Positions 31,716 through 39,382 of a stretch of DNA of 64,000 nucleotides are shown here, in pieces (position 1 is the first letter of the stretch; each line of letters begins with the position of its first letter). The stretch is taken from the NCBI GenBank assembly GCA_002148405.1, contig MUGG01000058.1, positions 124,001-188,000 of the forward strand. The letters are read 5' to 3'. The stretch is from Alkalinema sp. CACIAM 70d. Lineage in GTDB: Bacteria > Cyanobacteriota > Cyanobacteriia > Leptolyngbyales > Leptolyngbyaceae. The notes beneath the pieces were generated by a model. It was not told where the DNA came from. It worked only from the letters and a program-made list of their open reading frames with translations, and searched no databases. The translations under genes were made by a program, and so were the position numbers.

Positions 31716-31799
31716 GCATAATGCGTTGGAGCGGACAGTTGAGAGTCTTTTCGTCTATCGTTATGGTCAATCTGCTGCCGCTCAACCGGAACGTTATGC
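31716..31799 (+). other. attC-like site 2
   Basis: R'' GCATAAT (31716-31722) and R' GTTATGC (31793-31799), 84 bp apart end to end, with inner arms GGAGCGG and CCGCTCAACC pairing. This is the cleanest of the three sites: the arms align over about 20 bases with one short asymmetric region. Confidence 0.65.
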
Positions 31800-31854
31800 T
31801 GTTTACACTATATTTTATTTTAGCTAATTCTCATTTAACAATTGCAGGCTATTC

Positions 31855-32292
31855 ATGGGCATGACGCTTTGGATTCACACTCTCGAAGGTCGTGATATGT
31901 CAACAGACAGTGAAGATCACACCTTGATGTATAGGCACTCTGACGACCTCGATTTGCTGTGTGACAAACTTGGGGTGGCTAAGATTTCGTCCTTCTTTGA
32001 TAGTACTGATCTTGAAATGTGTATGCGAGAAGACGATGATGAGACCGGCGAAGATCCTGAGATTGATTCTGAAACTGAGAATTCCTATGGAATTGATGAC
32101 ATGGTATGGTTTGATGCCGCTGCTGGGCTAGCTACCTTTCAGACTCTTAGAGCATCAATTGCAGAAAATAAATTACCGAACTTAAACAAGGAAAATAAAA
32201 CTTGGCTGCTGGAAGAGCTTGACGATTGCATTACAAAGCTGAAAGGTCCATCTGAACGGGGTGGCCAATTCAATCTTCCTATAATTATGTAG
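31855..32292 (+). CDS. Hypothetical acidic protein (cassette gene)
   Basis: 145 residues, soluble and strongly acidic (MREDDDETGEDPEIDSETEN). It opens MGMTLWIHTLEGRDMSTDSEDHTLMYRH and contains KISSFFDSTDLE and YGIDDMVWFDAAAGLATF, motifs I associate with small proteins of unknown function scattered in diverse bacteria. ATG at 31855 or 31861. It starts ~55 bp after an attC-like site, typical cassette spacing. No functional claim. Confidence 0.7.
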   Translation: MGMTLWIHTLEGRDMSTDSEDHTLMYRHSDDLDLLCDKLGVAKISSFFDSTDLEMCMREDDDETGEDPEIDSETENSYGIDDMVWFDAAAGLATFQTLRASIAENKLPNLNKENKTWLLEELDDCITKLKGPSERGGQFNLPIIM

Positions 32293-32386
32293 GACTTATG
32301 GCATGGTTCCGCATTTGTGCTCGGCATCCCTTCCGTTCAGCCCCTGCAGAAATGCCTAATTGTAGTTAAAAAGGCAAGCTACTTCC

Positions 32387-33016
32387 ATGTTCAACAGAGA
32401 CTCCATTTTGAGCTTTCTCGATAACGCTTTTCAGCGCATTGACATGCCCTGTTTTGGCAACGTTAATATTGACTATGTGTCATCGCGGTTATTGGCTTAT
32501 CGCAGTACAGATCAATGGTTGCTGCTTTTTAATTCAGTGGTTTGGTGGCCTGCCGCTAAGGGACTTATGACCATAGTTGAAATCGTAGGCACAGGCGTAG
32601 TTGGCAGGCAGGGTTTTGATAACGATCGAGCTTTTGTGCCAGGATGCATAGAATTAGATGATGAGGAAAACATCGTCAGTATCCTTGTTCGAGGAGAAGA
32701 CATCGATCCGAGTGCCTTGGCTATCCAGCCAGACTATGATGTTCAACCGGAATACGGCTTCTGGGCATCTGTCGCTCTAGTTGAAAAATACAAGGAGAAT
32801 CTGTTAGCCTCGCAAGCTGAAATTCAGCAATTCATCCCCCCAGGCTTTCAGCATTTGCTCACTGTTGACGAGTGGGAACATCCGACATGGGCTATGCCGC
32901 CAAGTCAGACAGTAAGTTTCCCTTGTATTGCGGATGTTTTAGTTACATCAGATCCGTCACTTTGGATTCCTGTGGAAGTACCCAATACACACTGGTCACA
33001 TTGGCTTTCAAAATAA
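32387..33016 (+). CDS. Hypothetical protein (cassette gene)
   Basis: 209 residues, soluble, with Trp-rich segments (STDQWLLLFNSVVWWPAAKG) and a conserved-looking end (LTVDEWEHPTWAMPPSQT, LWIPVEVPNTHWSHWLS). I do not recognise a family. It lies 94 bp after the previous gene with no attC-like site between them, so the two share one cassette-like unit. An attC-like site begins nine bases after its stop. Confidence 0.7.
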   Translation: MFNRDSILSFLDNAFQRIDMPCFGNVNIDYVSSRLLAYRSTDQWLLLFNSVVWWPAAKGLMTIVEIVGTGVVGRQGFDNDRAFVPGCIELDDEENIVSILVRGEDIDPSALAIQPDYDVQPEYGFWASVALVEKYKENLLASQAEIQQFIPPGFQHLLTVDEWEHPTWAMPPSQTVSFPCIADVLVTSDPSLWIPVEVPNTHWSHWLSK

Positions 33017-33024
33017 TCGGTCAT

Positions 33025-33112
33025 GCCTAACATAGTCCCCTGTACACCGACCGCATAAAATTGTTGATTAGAATCCAGAGCTTTTAGCTGCGGGTGATGG
33101 GCAGCGTTATGC
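33025..33112 (+). other. attC-like site 3
   Basis: R'' GCCTAAC (33025-33031) and R' GTTATGC (33106-33112), 88 bp, with weaker inner pairing (CCCCTGTACACC against GGTGATGGGC). It starts nine bases after the stop codon at 33016 and its R' is the first element of the right copy of the duplicated block. Confidence 0.55.
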
Positions 33113-33355
33113 TGACTGCCCAGAGAGAAAAAACTTTTCCATTCTCTGTCTTTCTAGCATTTCAGCTTACGTTTCAGAGTTGTCGTCGTCACGATCGCTT
33201 CCGTAATCGCATCATCAATTTCACTCCAGACTTGGCACGGACTGATCGATCGAGGGTTTTGCGACATTAATCCGTTCGTTTTCTCAGCATTTGTGATCTG
33301 TCAAGGTTGTAGCAACAGTGATCGGCTCCTCTACCCAGCAACCCGTCCGCGAAAG
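33106..33355 (+). repeat. Duplicated ~250-bp block, right copy
   Basis: Matches 30001-30249 from the GTTATGC core to CGAAAG. It is non-coding and lies between the last cassette gene and the GNAT gene. Confidence 0.9.
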
Positions 33356-33430
33356 CAAGCGATCTCTCTTCGGCCTGAACAGCGCTTGTAGAGACAATCG
33401 CGCGAGCTAAAATGAGAGAGTTTCCTATTT

Positions 33431-33458
33431 ATCAAAGATGTTACGCAGCATCTTTGAT
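33431..33458 (+). promoter_or_regulatory. Perfect 10-bp inverted repeat before the GNAT gene
   Basis: ATCAAAGATG and CATCTTTGAT flank an eight-base loop, ending 11 bp before the ATG at 33470. The hairpin occupies the expected ribosome-binding-site region. It may be an operator or a translation-controlling stem. Confidence 0.6.
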
Positions 33459-33469
33459 TCGACGCTACT

Positions 33470-34432
33470 ATGAATCTCTCAATTCGTCTTTTGCAAAAAA
33501 ACGAGCTCACGATCGCAGACGATGTTTTCCGACTTGCCTTTGGCACCTTCATCGGACTTCCCCAACCCCGCGATTTTTTAGGGGATGCCAGCTATATTGC
33601 AAATCGCTGGCAAATGGACCCAACAGCCGCATTTGCAGCCGAAGTCGATGGGAAACTGGTGGGTTCCAACATCGCTGCTAACTGGGGCAGCGTCGGTACC
33701 TTTGGCCCTCTGAGCGTACACCCAGACTATTGGAATCAAAAGATTGCCCAACAACTTGTCGAAGCTGTCATAACACGATTTACCCAGTGGGGCATCCAAC
33801 AAGCTGGATTATTCACCTTTCCCAATAGTCCAAAACACCACGCACTGTACCAAAAATTTGGGTTCTACCCACGCTTTCTGACTTTCATCATGGCCAAAGA
33901 GCTTCCCAGCCCACCACCAGACTTAGCCGCAACCGTCACCAACTCACCCAGCACGAAATTCTCTGGGCTCAATTCACAACAGCAAGCCGATTGCCTCAAA
34001 GCCTGTGCTCAACTCACAGATGCTATTTACTCCGGACTAGATTTATCGCGTGAGATTGAAGCTGTTCATAGCCAAAATCTGGGGGATACCGTCTTGCTAT
34101 GGGATGACACAGGGCTGGCAGGATTTGCCATTTGCCATTGCGGGACAGGCAGCGAAGCAGGCAGCAATGTCTGCTATGTCAAATTTGCAGCCGTGCGCCC
34201 AGGACTAACCGCTGGAGAACAGTTTGAAACGCTACTGACCCTCTGTGAAACCTATGGGGCCAATCAAAACATGCGCCGTCTGGTAGCTGGCGTCAACACT
34301 AGCCATGATGAAGCTTACAGAAGGATGGTCGATCGACAGTACCGTACAGAAATTGTTGGAGTCGCTATGCACAGACCCAATGATTCTGGCTACAATCGAG
34401 CAGACGTCTTTGTATTGGACGATTGGCGTTAA
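33470..34432 (+). CDS. GNAT-family N-acetyltransferase with two GNAT-like domains
   Basis: 320 residues. The first half is a GNAT domain (LVGSNIAANWGSVGTFGPLSVHPDYWNQKIAQQLVEAV with the acetyl-CoA-binding loop, then NSPKHHALYQKFGFYPRF). The second half shows a weaker GNAT-like pattern (LAGFAICHCG, CYVKFAAVRPGLTAGEQFETLL). Tandem GNAT proteins often acetylate small molecules or antibiotics; the substrate here is unknown. It lies directly right of the attC-like cluster. It precedes the next gene by 28 bp. Confidence 0.85.
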   Translation: MNLSIRLLQKNELTIADDVFRLAFGTFIGLPQPRDFLGDASYIANRWQMDPTAAFAAEVDGKLVGSNIAANWGSVGTFGPLSVHPDYWNQKIAQQLVEAVITRFTQWGIQQAGLFTFPNSPKHHALYQKFGFYPRFLTFIMAKELPSPPPDLAATVTNSPSTKFSGLNSQQQADCLKACAQLTDAIYSGLDLSREIEAVHSQNLGDTVLLWDDTGLAGFAICHCGTGSEAGSNVCYVKFAAVRPGLTAGEQFETLLTLCETYGANQNMRRLVAGVNTSHDEAYRRMVDRQYRTEIVGVAMHRPNDSGYNRADVFVLDDWR

Positions 34433-34460
34433 TAATTTGGCGCGATCGCTGGTCTTACCT

Positions 34461-34994
34461 ATGGATACCAACGAACTTCTCAAAGCCATTCTGGATGAAT
34501 TGCGATCGCAGCGGCAGCCGTTGGGATTCAGCCATCCGCCCAAACCTCGCTACATCTACGCCAACCGCAAATACAACGACTGCCTGTGGTATTTCTGGAA
34601 TGGCGCAAAAAATCACCACGAACCGATCGAATATCATGCCCTCACCGGAATTATTGAAAAACTAGAACTCGAAGAAAAAGAATTTCGCGGCAAATCTGAC
34701 TCCAAAGTCAACCTCTTTATTCGCGCCGATCGCATGTATATCATTCAATCTGGCTGGGATACCGTGTTTGCTAAAGGATTGCTCTACACATTATCAAAAC
34801 TCCCGATCGACGCATTCACCAAACCGATCACCATTTCTGTTGAAGCCGGTGACACCGAACAAGTTCTCTTTTGCCGCATTTATAACCCCGCCACCGGAAG
34901 TTCCGTCTATGCCCCCTATGGCGAAGAGGCCGATTGGGAAGCCGTCACCCAGCGCGCGATCGACAAAATCAACAAAGCCCACCAGCTCGACTAG
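34461..34994 (+). CDS. Conserved hypothetical protein
   Basis: 177 residues from the ATG at 34461; the frame extends upstream to 34305 inside the GNAT gene but those residues look non-native. Soluble; recognisable phrases are PKPRYIYANRKYNDCLWYFW, YHALTGIIEKLELEEKEFRG and KVNLFIRADRMYIIQSGWDTVFAKGLL. It is probably co-transcribed with the GNAT gene. I recognise no functional family. Confidence 0.7.
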   Translation: MDTNELLKAILDELRSQRQPLGFSHPPKPRYIYANRKYNDCLWYFWNGAKNHHEPIEYHALTGIIEKLELEEKEFRGKSDSKVNLFIRADRMYIIQSGWDTVFAKGLLYTLSKLPIDAFTKPITISVEAGDTEQVLFCRIYNPATGSSVYAPYGEEADWEAVTQRAIDKINKAHQLD

Positions 34995-35028
34995 AACAGC
35001 CTTAGGGTCGCATCTGGTTTAGCCTTGC

Positions 35029-35766
35029 TTAATTCGGCGATTTCGTCACCGGAGGACAGGTTTTGTAGGTCGGCGATGCCTTGTCATAGTCGCAGGCATA
35101 CACTGTAGACTCCTGCCAACTGAGGGGAATTTCTAGCAAATCTCGCGTTCCAGTAATGCCTTGGGCAATAAACAACAAAACCGCAACGGTATTGGCAATG
35201 AGATGGATCTTGCGCCAGGTTTGACTACGATCGCGATAGATATCCGGCAAAATGGCTAACGAAAACACCATCAATAACGTTGCCACCAAACCAAAATAAA
35301 AGTGAGAAATAAACCACTCATTATCCCGACGGAAAATACCTTCCTGCCAGCCCAAAACGAGCAGCCCGATCGCCGTTAACCCAGCAAATGTCAACCGCCA
35401 AACCCGTTGATTGGCGGCTTTAAAAATACCCCACAGTGCGCCCAGGGTAATGCCATAGGTCAGCAACACCAGCAGCAGTTGCAGAGGCGTTTGACTCCAG
35501 GCTTGCTGCTTGAGCCAGAAGGCCACCATGGGACGGGCACAGCCGAGCAAATAAAGACCAATCACCGCGATCGCGAACCAATGCCCCGTTTGCACATGCT
35601 CTGGGCCCACATTGGTAGGAATTTTTTTGCGATCGTCACTAGAACCCAAACGGCGCGATCGGGTCAGCACCGCCCGACTGACCACAATCCCCAACAGCGG
35701 AAACACCACCGTGACCGCCAAAATTGGATGCAGTAATCGCAGCCAATCCACCAGATTCAATTCCAT
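35029..35766 (-). CDS. DUF4079-type membrane protein
   Basis: 245 residues from the ATG at 35766 (the frame reaches 35838, but MELNLVDWLRLLHPILAV is the natural start). Seven or so hydrophobic segments. Conserved His-containing motifs (LLHPILAV, HVQTGHWFAIAVIGLYL, FISHFYFGLVATLLMVF, WRKIHLIANTVAVLLFIAQGITGTRDLL) match cyanobacterial DUF4079 proteins, whose paired histidines resemble haem-binding cytochrome b561 folds. Function not established. Confidence 0.8.
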   Translation of the reverse strand: MELNLVDWLRLLHPILAVTVVFPLLGIVVSRAVLTRSRRLGSSDDRKKIPTNVGPEHVQTGHWFAIAVIGLYLLGCARPMVAFWLKQQAWSQTPLQLLLVLLTYGITLGALWGIFKAANQRVWRLTFAGLTAIGLLVLGWQEGIFRRDNEWFISHFYFGLVATLLMVFSLAILPDIYRDRSQTWRKIHLIANTVAVLLFIAQGITGTRDLLEIPLSWQESTVYACDYDKASPTYKTCPPVTKSPN

Positions 35767-35831
35767 AATTGAGACTTTCCTCGGTAAACTCCTGGGCGAT
35801 CGGCCCGACAACAGACGATCCCCCCTGAACC

Positions 35832-35861
35832 AAAACAAGGAGGCTCAATTCACCTCCTTGT
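35832..35861 (-). terminator. Terminator of the DAHP synthase gene
   Basis: On the minus strand ACAAGGAGG pairs perfectly with CCTCCTTGT around a nine-base loop, followed by TTTT. It lies 39 bp after the DAHP synthase stop codon and separates it from the DUF4079 gene. Confidence 0.85.
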
Positions 35862-35899
35862 CCCTGTATATTACGGATGGAAAATCAAATTGGATGGCA

Positions 35900-36991
35900 T
35901 TAAACCGTTAAGGTTTGTGGCTGAACTGGAGCACTGGTTGCCGCTGGACTAGGAACGGCCTCCGCCAACGCCTGTAGCATTTCCACCGTGGTGTCGAAGT
36001 TCACGCAGGCATCGGTAATGCTTTGCCCATAGGTCATCTGGCTCAGGTCCTTGGGAATGGACTGATTGCCCTCCACTAAATGGCTCTCAATCATTACACC
36101 CATCAGATACGGTGACCCGGCCTTGAGTTGCTCGGCCAGATTTTGCAGCACGATCGGTTGGTTGCGGTAATCCTTGCTGCTGTTGCCGTGGCTGCAATCC
36201 ACCATCGATCGGGTGGCGAGTCCCTGCCGCCCCATTTCGATCGCTGCCTTGGCCAAATCCTCAGCGCTGAAATTCGGGCCATCTTTGCCACCGCGCAGCA
36301 CCAAGTGACAATCGGGGTTACCCGTCGTCGCCACAATGCTGGCCCGCCCTTCCGTATCAATGCCCAGGAAATGATGGGGATGGCTCGCGGACAAAATCGC
36401 ATTGATGGCAATGTGGAAGCCGCCATCGGTGCCGTTCTTGAAACCCACCGGCATGGACAGGCCCGAGGACATTTCCCGGTGGGTTTGACTTTCGGTGGTT
36501 CTCGCCCCGATCGCGCTCCAAGAAATCAAATCCGCGATGTATTGGGGAATGATGGGATCGAGGAGTTCTGTGGCACTGGGCATCCCCATGTCTGCTAAAT
36601 CCAGCATCAGCTTGCGGGCAAGGCGGAGCCCAGTATTGATGTCGTAGCTGCCGTCCAAGTGGGGATCGTTGATTAAGCCCTTCCAACCCGTTGTCGTGCG
36701 AGGCTTTTCAAAGTACACCCGCATAACAATCTCTAGTTTGTCTGCCAGGGCTTCCCGCAGTTTGAGTAGTTTCTCTCCGTACTCCAGGGCTGCCCCCACA
36801 TCATGGATTGAGCAAGGCCCTACGATCACCAAGAGGCGATCGTCTTCCTTCCGTAAAATCTGCCGAATTCGATCGCGGGTATCAGCTACCAAAGCTGCCG
36901 CCGCTTCCGTAATGGGAAACTCAGCCTTCAGCTTGGCTGGAGTCATGAGTGCCCGTGTGTCAACAACGTGTAAATCGCTAGTCTTATGCAT
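35900..36991 (-). CDS. 3-deoxy-7-phosphoheptulonate synthase (DAHP synthase, AroF/G/H type)
   Basis: 363 residues from the ATG at 36991; a TTG at 37003 would add four. First step of the shikimate pathway: phosphoenolpyruvate plus erythrose 4-phosphate. Type I alpha signatures are LLVIVGPCSIHD, MRVYFEKPRTTTGWKGLINDPHLDGSYDIN, SWSAIGARTTESQTHREMSSGLSMPVGFKNGTDG, and metal/substrate residues in DCSHGNSSKDYRNQ and MIESHLVEGNQ. The N-terminal extension is of the kind that carries feedback regulation in E. coli enzymes. Single gene with its own terminator. Confidence 0.96.
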   Translation of the reverse strand: MHKTSDLHVVDTRALMTPAKLKAEFPITEAAAALVADTRDRIRQILRKEDDRLLVIVGPCSIHDVGAALEYGEKLLKLREALADKLEIVMRVYFEKPRTTTGWKGLINDPHLDGSYDINTGLRLARKLMLDLADMGMPSATELLDPIIPQYIADLISWSAIGARTTESQTHREMSSGLSMPVGFKNGTDGGFHIAINAILSASHPHHFLGIDTEGRASIVATTGNPDCHLVLRGGKDGPNFSAEDLAKAAIEMGRQGLATRSMVDCSHGNSSKDYRNQPIVLQNLAEQLKAGSPYLMGVMIESHLVEGNQSIPKDLSQMTYGQSITDACVNFDTTVEMLQALAEAVPSPAATSAPVQPQTLTV

Positions 36992-37159
36992 AGGGAGAGT
37001 CAACTTGCAGGAACTGGCAGGCTGCGATCGGCCAAATGCGCAATCCTAACAACCTACTCTGTTCGATCGAAATAATCCTTGGGTCTGCACTCACTCTAGC
37101 AGGCAAACTGGACGATAGGAAAGCCAAAATGGCAAACCAGACAGAGAGGGGAATGGGGA

Positions 37160-38425
37160 TCAGAAAATACTATTTGTAAATTGCCCCGATCGGCGCTCCA
37201 GAAGCTCTTGATACTCTGGCAGGAGAAACTCAACGCGCAGTCCCTGACCGGGTTGACTGAGGGCGTTAATCTGGCCGCCGTGGGCAAGGATAATCTGACG
37301 ACAGAGGAATAAACCCAGCCCAAGGCCAACCGATCGCTGGGCCCGATTGCCGCCTCTAGCGTAGCGCTCAAAGAGCAAATCACACTCCGTTTGATTCATG
37401 CCCACCCCATCATCTTGGACGGAAAATTGCACGCCAGACTCGGTGGCAATTGCACTGAGGCGAATGGTGAGGCCGGGGGCGTTGTATTTTAGGGCGTTGG
37501 AAATCAGGTTGTCGAAGACGCGCTGGAGTTGGAGGCCATCGGCCATCACATCGGGGACGGGCGCAGGAATGTCGAAGAAAAGTTTGCCCTGTTGGGCTTG
37601 CACCAGAGCTTCTAGCTCTTGGACGATATTTTGCAAAAAGCGATCGACCTGGAGGGGTTCCTGCCGGAGTTGCAGGCCATGAATTTCGCTAAAGTGGGCC
37701 TCAACTAACGTTTCCAGGAGCTTCAGTTGCCGATCGCCCCCTTCGACTAAGCGATCGAGAACATTGCGGGGCAGGACGATCGGATCCTCAGCACGGGATT
37801 GTAAGCGCCGCAGCACCATCAGCATTCCGGTGAGGGGAGTCCGGAGGTCATGGGAAACGGCGTGGAGAAAGTCATCCTTCAGTTGGCTCAGGATTTGGAG
37901 TTCTTGTAGGCTGTGGTTGAGTTGGGCAGTTCGTTCTTGGACTTGTTGTTCCAAGCCCTCGTTTAGGATGAGGACATGGTTGTAGAGGTCTTGTAGTTCT
38001 TGGGTTTGTTGTTCGATCTGTTGGGCTTGGAGATAGCTTTGGATGGCTTTTTTGACGGTTAAAGTCAAGTCTTCGCTGTGCCAAGGTTTGAGGATGAAGC
38101 GGTAGAGTTGGGCCGCTTCGATCGTGCGGCTGACGGCTTCTAAATCAGCTTGGCCACTCAGCAAAATTTTGAGGGTATGGGGAGATTGGGTATGGGTCAG
38201 GCGCAGCAGTTCGTCCCCTTTAAGTCCCGGCATGATGTAGTCGGCAATGATGACGGCAATAGGATGCTGCATCGTCTGGAGATCTTCCAGCAACTCTAGG
38301 GCTTCTGAGCCATCTTCGGCGGTTTCCACCAGACACATGGAACCGATCGATCGGCGGAGCTCGATCTTGAGGCTGTCTAAAACCGTCGGTTCGTCATCGA
38401 CGCAAATAACGACGGGTTTTTTCAT
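37160..38425 (-). CDS. Response regulator-histidine kinase fusion
   Basis: 421 residues. A receiver domain at the N-terminus (VICVDDEPTVLDSL; phospho-acceptor Asp in VIIADYIMPGLKGDELL; KPW near residue 119) is followed by a coiled coil (LEQQVQERTAQLNHSLQELQILSQ), a HisKA domain with the H box HAVSHDLRTPLTGML, and a HATPase domain (DNLISNALKYNAPG; DDGVGM; VGLGLGLFLCRQIILAHGG). No membrane segment, so it is a cytosolic sensor kinase with N-terminal receiver. The H box reads SHDLRTP, intact. The partner and signal are unknown. Confidence 0.92.
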   Translation of the reverse strand: MKKPVVICVDDEPTVLDSLKIELRRSIGSMCLVETAEDGSEALELLEDLQTMQHPIAVIIADYIMPGLKGDELLRLTHTQSPHTLKILLSGQADLEAVSRTIEAAQLYRFILKPWHSEDLTLTVKKAIQSYLQAQQIEQQTQELQDLYNHVLILNEGLEQQVQERTAQLNHSLQELQILSQLKDDFLHAVSHDLRTPLTGMLMVLRRLQSRAEDPIVLPRNVLDRLVEGGDRQLKLLETLVEAHFSEIHGLQLRQEPLQVDRFLQNIVQELEALVQAQQGKLFFDIPAPVPDVMADGLQLQRVFDNLISNALKYNAPGLTIRLSAIATESGVQFSVQDDGVGMNQTECDLLFERYARGGNRAQRSVGLGLGLFLCRQIILAHGGQINALSQPGQGLRVEFLLPEYQELLERRSGQFTNSIF

Positions 38426-39382
38426 AGCGGCACAGTCCTTACCTCAGATTGCACATCAGGTTGCATGGTCGATCGTCCTGTGTGGGCGACTTTCCAAATT
38501 CTATCGGTTGTGCCTGCGATCGGGGCAAACACTCACAACAAGAAGTGGAACAAGAAAGAAGATCCGCTATTTTACTAATCTTACAGAAAAATAGTCCAAA
38601 CGCTGTGCAACTCAGAAGTGGAGGGGAATCCTATGCAAAAGTTTTGGCTAGTAGTCTGTTAATCTTCAAGTTGTGGGTAAAGACGCTTCAGGCGAATCCA
38701 GGCATCAGCGGTTATGAATTGCCAATCAACTGACTTTTAAGCTTGATTGCATTGAGTGTACTAAGCGGTTGTTTATCGCTCTAATGTGTCTCAGTCTGTA
38801 ATGCGTCTATCGAGACATTGGCGAGTCAGTGCGAACAGTTCATTTTCGGCAATGTTGAGCCAACTGCCATGCTTGGGAGTATGGTGGAGTTCCAACTGTT
38901 AAGCCAGAATCGTTTTCATGTGCCCAGTCAATCGCTGTTCTATGTTCACTCACAACCACTCTGCGCCAGCCTGTAAGCGGTTCTGTAAACATGAATAGAT
39001 TGGCGCGGAATCACGTATTGCTGGCGCAAATGTGGCTTTAACTTATTTTTTTCAGCACTTGACACACCATTTCATGACTAATCGCAGGCACAATCTCTTA
39101 AAGTCGTGATTTGGCGGGCCAGTCAGTTCCAAGCGGTAAACGGGAATAGCTACATCCGAATCGGCAATACCAACTGGAAGACCAGAAATTATTCTAACGA
39201 CTACACCGTCGATAATGCCCTGTAAGCATTGAGAGAACTGGATTGAACCAATTCAGGAGCGAAGTTTCATAACTTGTAGAACCAGTATTTGGGGAGTTCC
39301 CAGCCACTTTTTTTGTGCACCAGTGAGAACTCCTGAGAAAATTAAGAACACCATCTCTCTCCCCATCTCGGAGTCCTAGCAA
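38426..39382. other. Gene-free region holding a transposase remnant
   Basis: 957 bp between the kinase gene and the ClC gene. Apart from the degraded IS630-type transposase at about 38762-39125 I see no gene. The ClC promoter should lie in the last ~200 bp. Confidence 0.6.
38762..39125 (-). pseudogene. Degraded IS630-family transposase
   Basis: Read on the minus strand in shifting frames: SHEMVCQVLKK, then KPHLRQQYVIP, and further on a clear C-terminal stretch HHTPKHGSWLNIAENEL, LTRQCLDRRITD, followed by a stop where the family continues DTLER. SHETVRxxLKK, KPHL and TPxHGSWLNxAE are IS630 signatures. Several stops and frameshifts and a missing middle (the first catalytic Asp region) show it is dead. 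No terminal repeats were found. Confidence 0.7.

Larger units (their letters stand above)
30001..33112 (+). mobile_element. Cluster of integron-type attC-like sites with four genes, no integrase in window
   Basis: GTTATGCTG occurs five times in direct orientation (30001, 30462, 30538, 31793, 33106). Three of these close an inverted pair with an upstream GCCTAAC or GCATAAT at 84-88 bp and paired inner arms: the R''-L''-L'-R' layout of attC sites. Two of the three start 9-17 bp after a stop codon, as in gene cassettes. The enclosed genes are AT-richer than their surroundings and lack known housekeeping functions. I infer an attC cluster lacking an integrase, or the distal part of an integron whose integrase is elsewhere. 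Confidence 0.6.
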
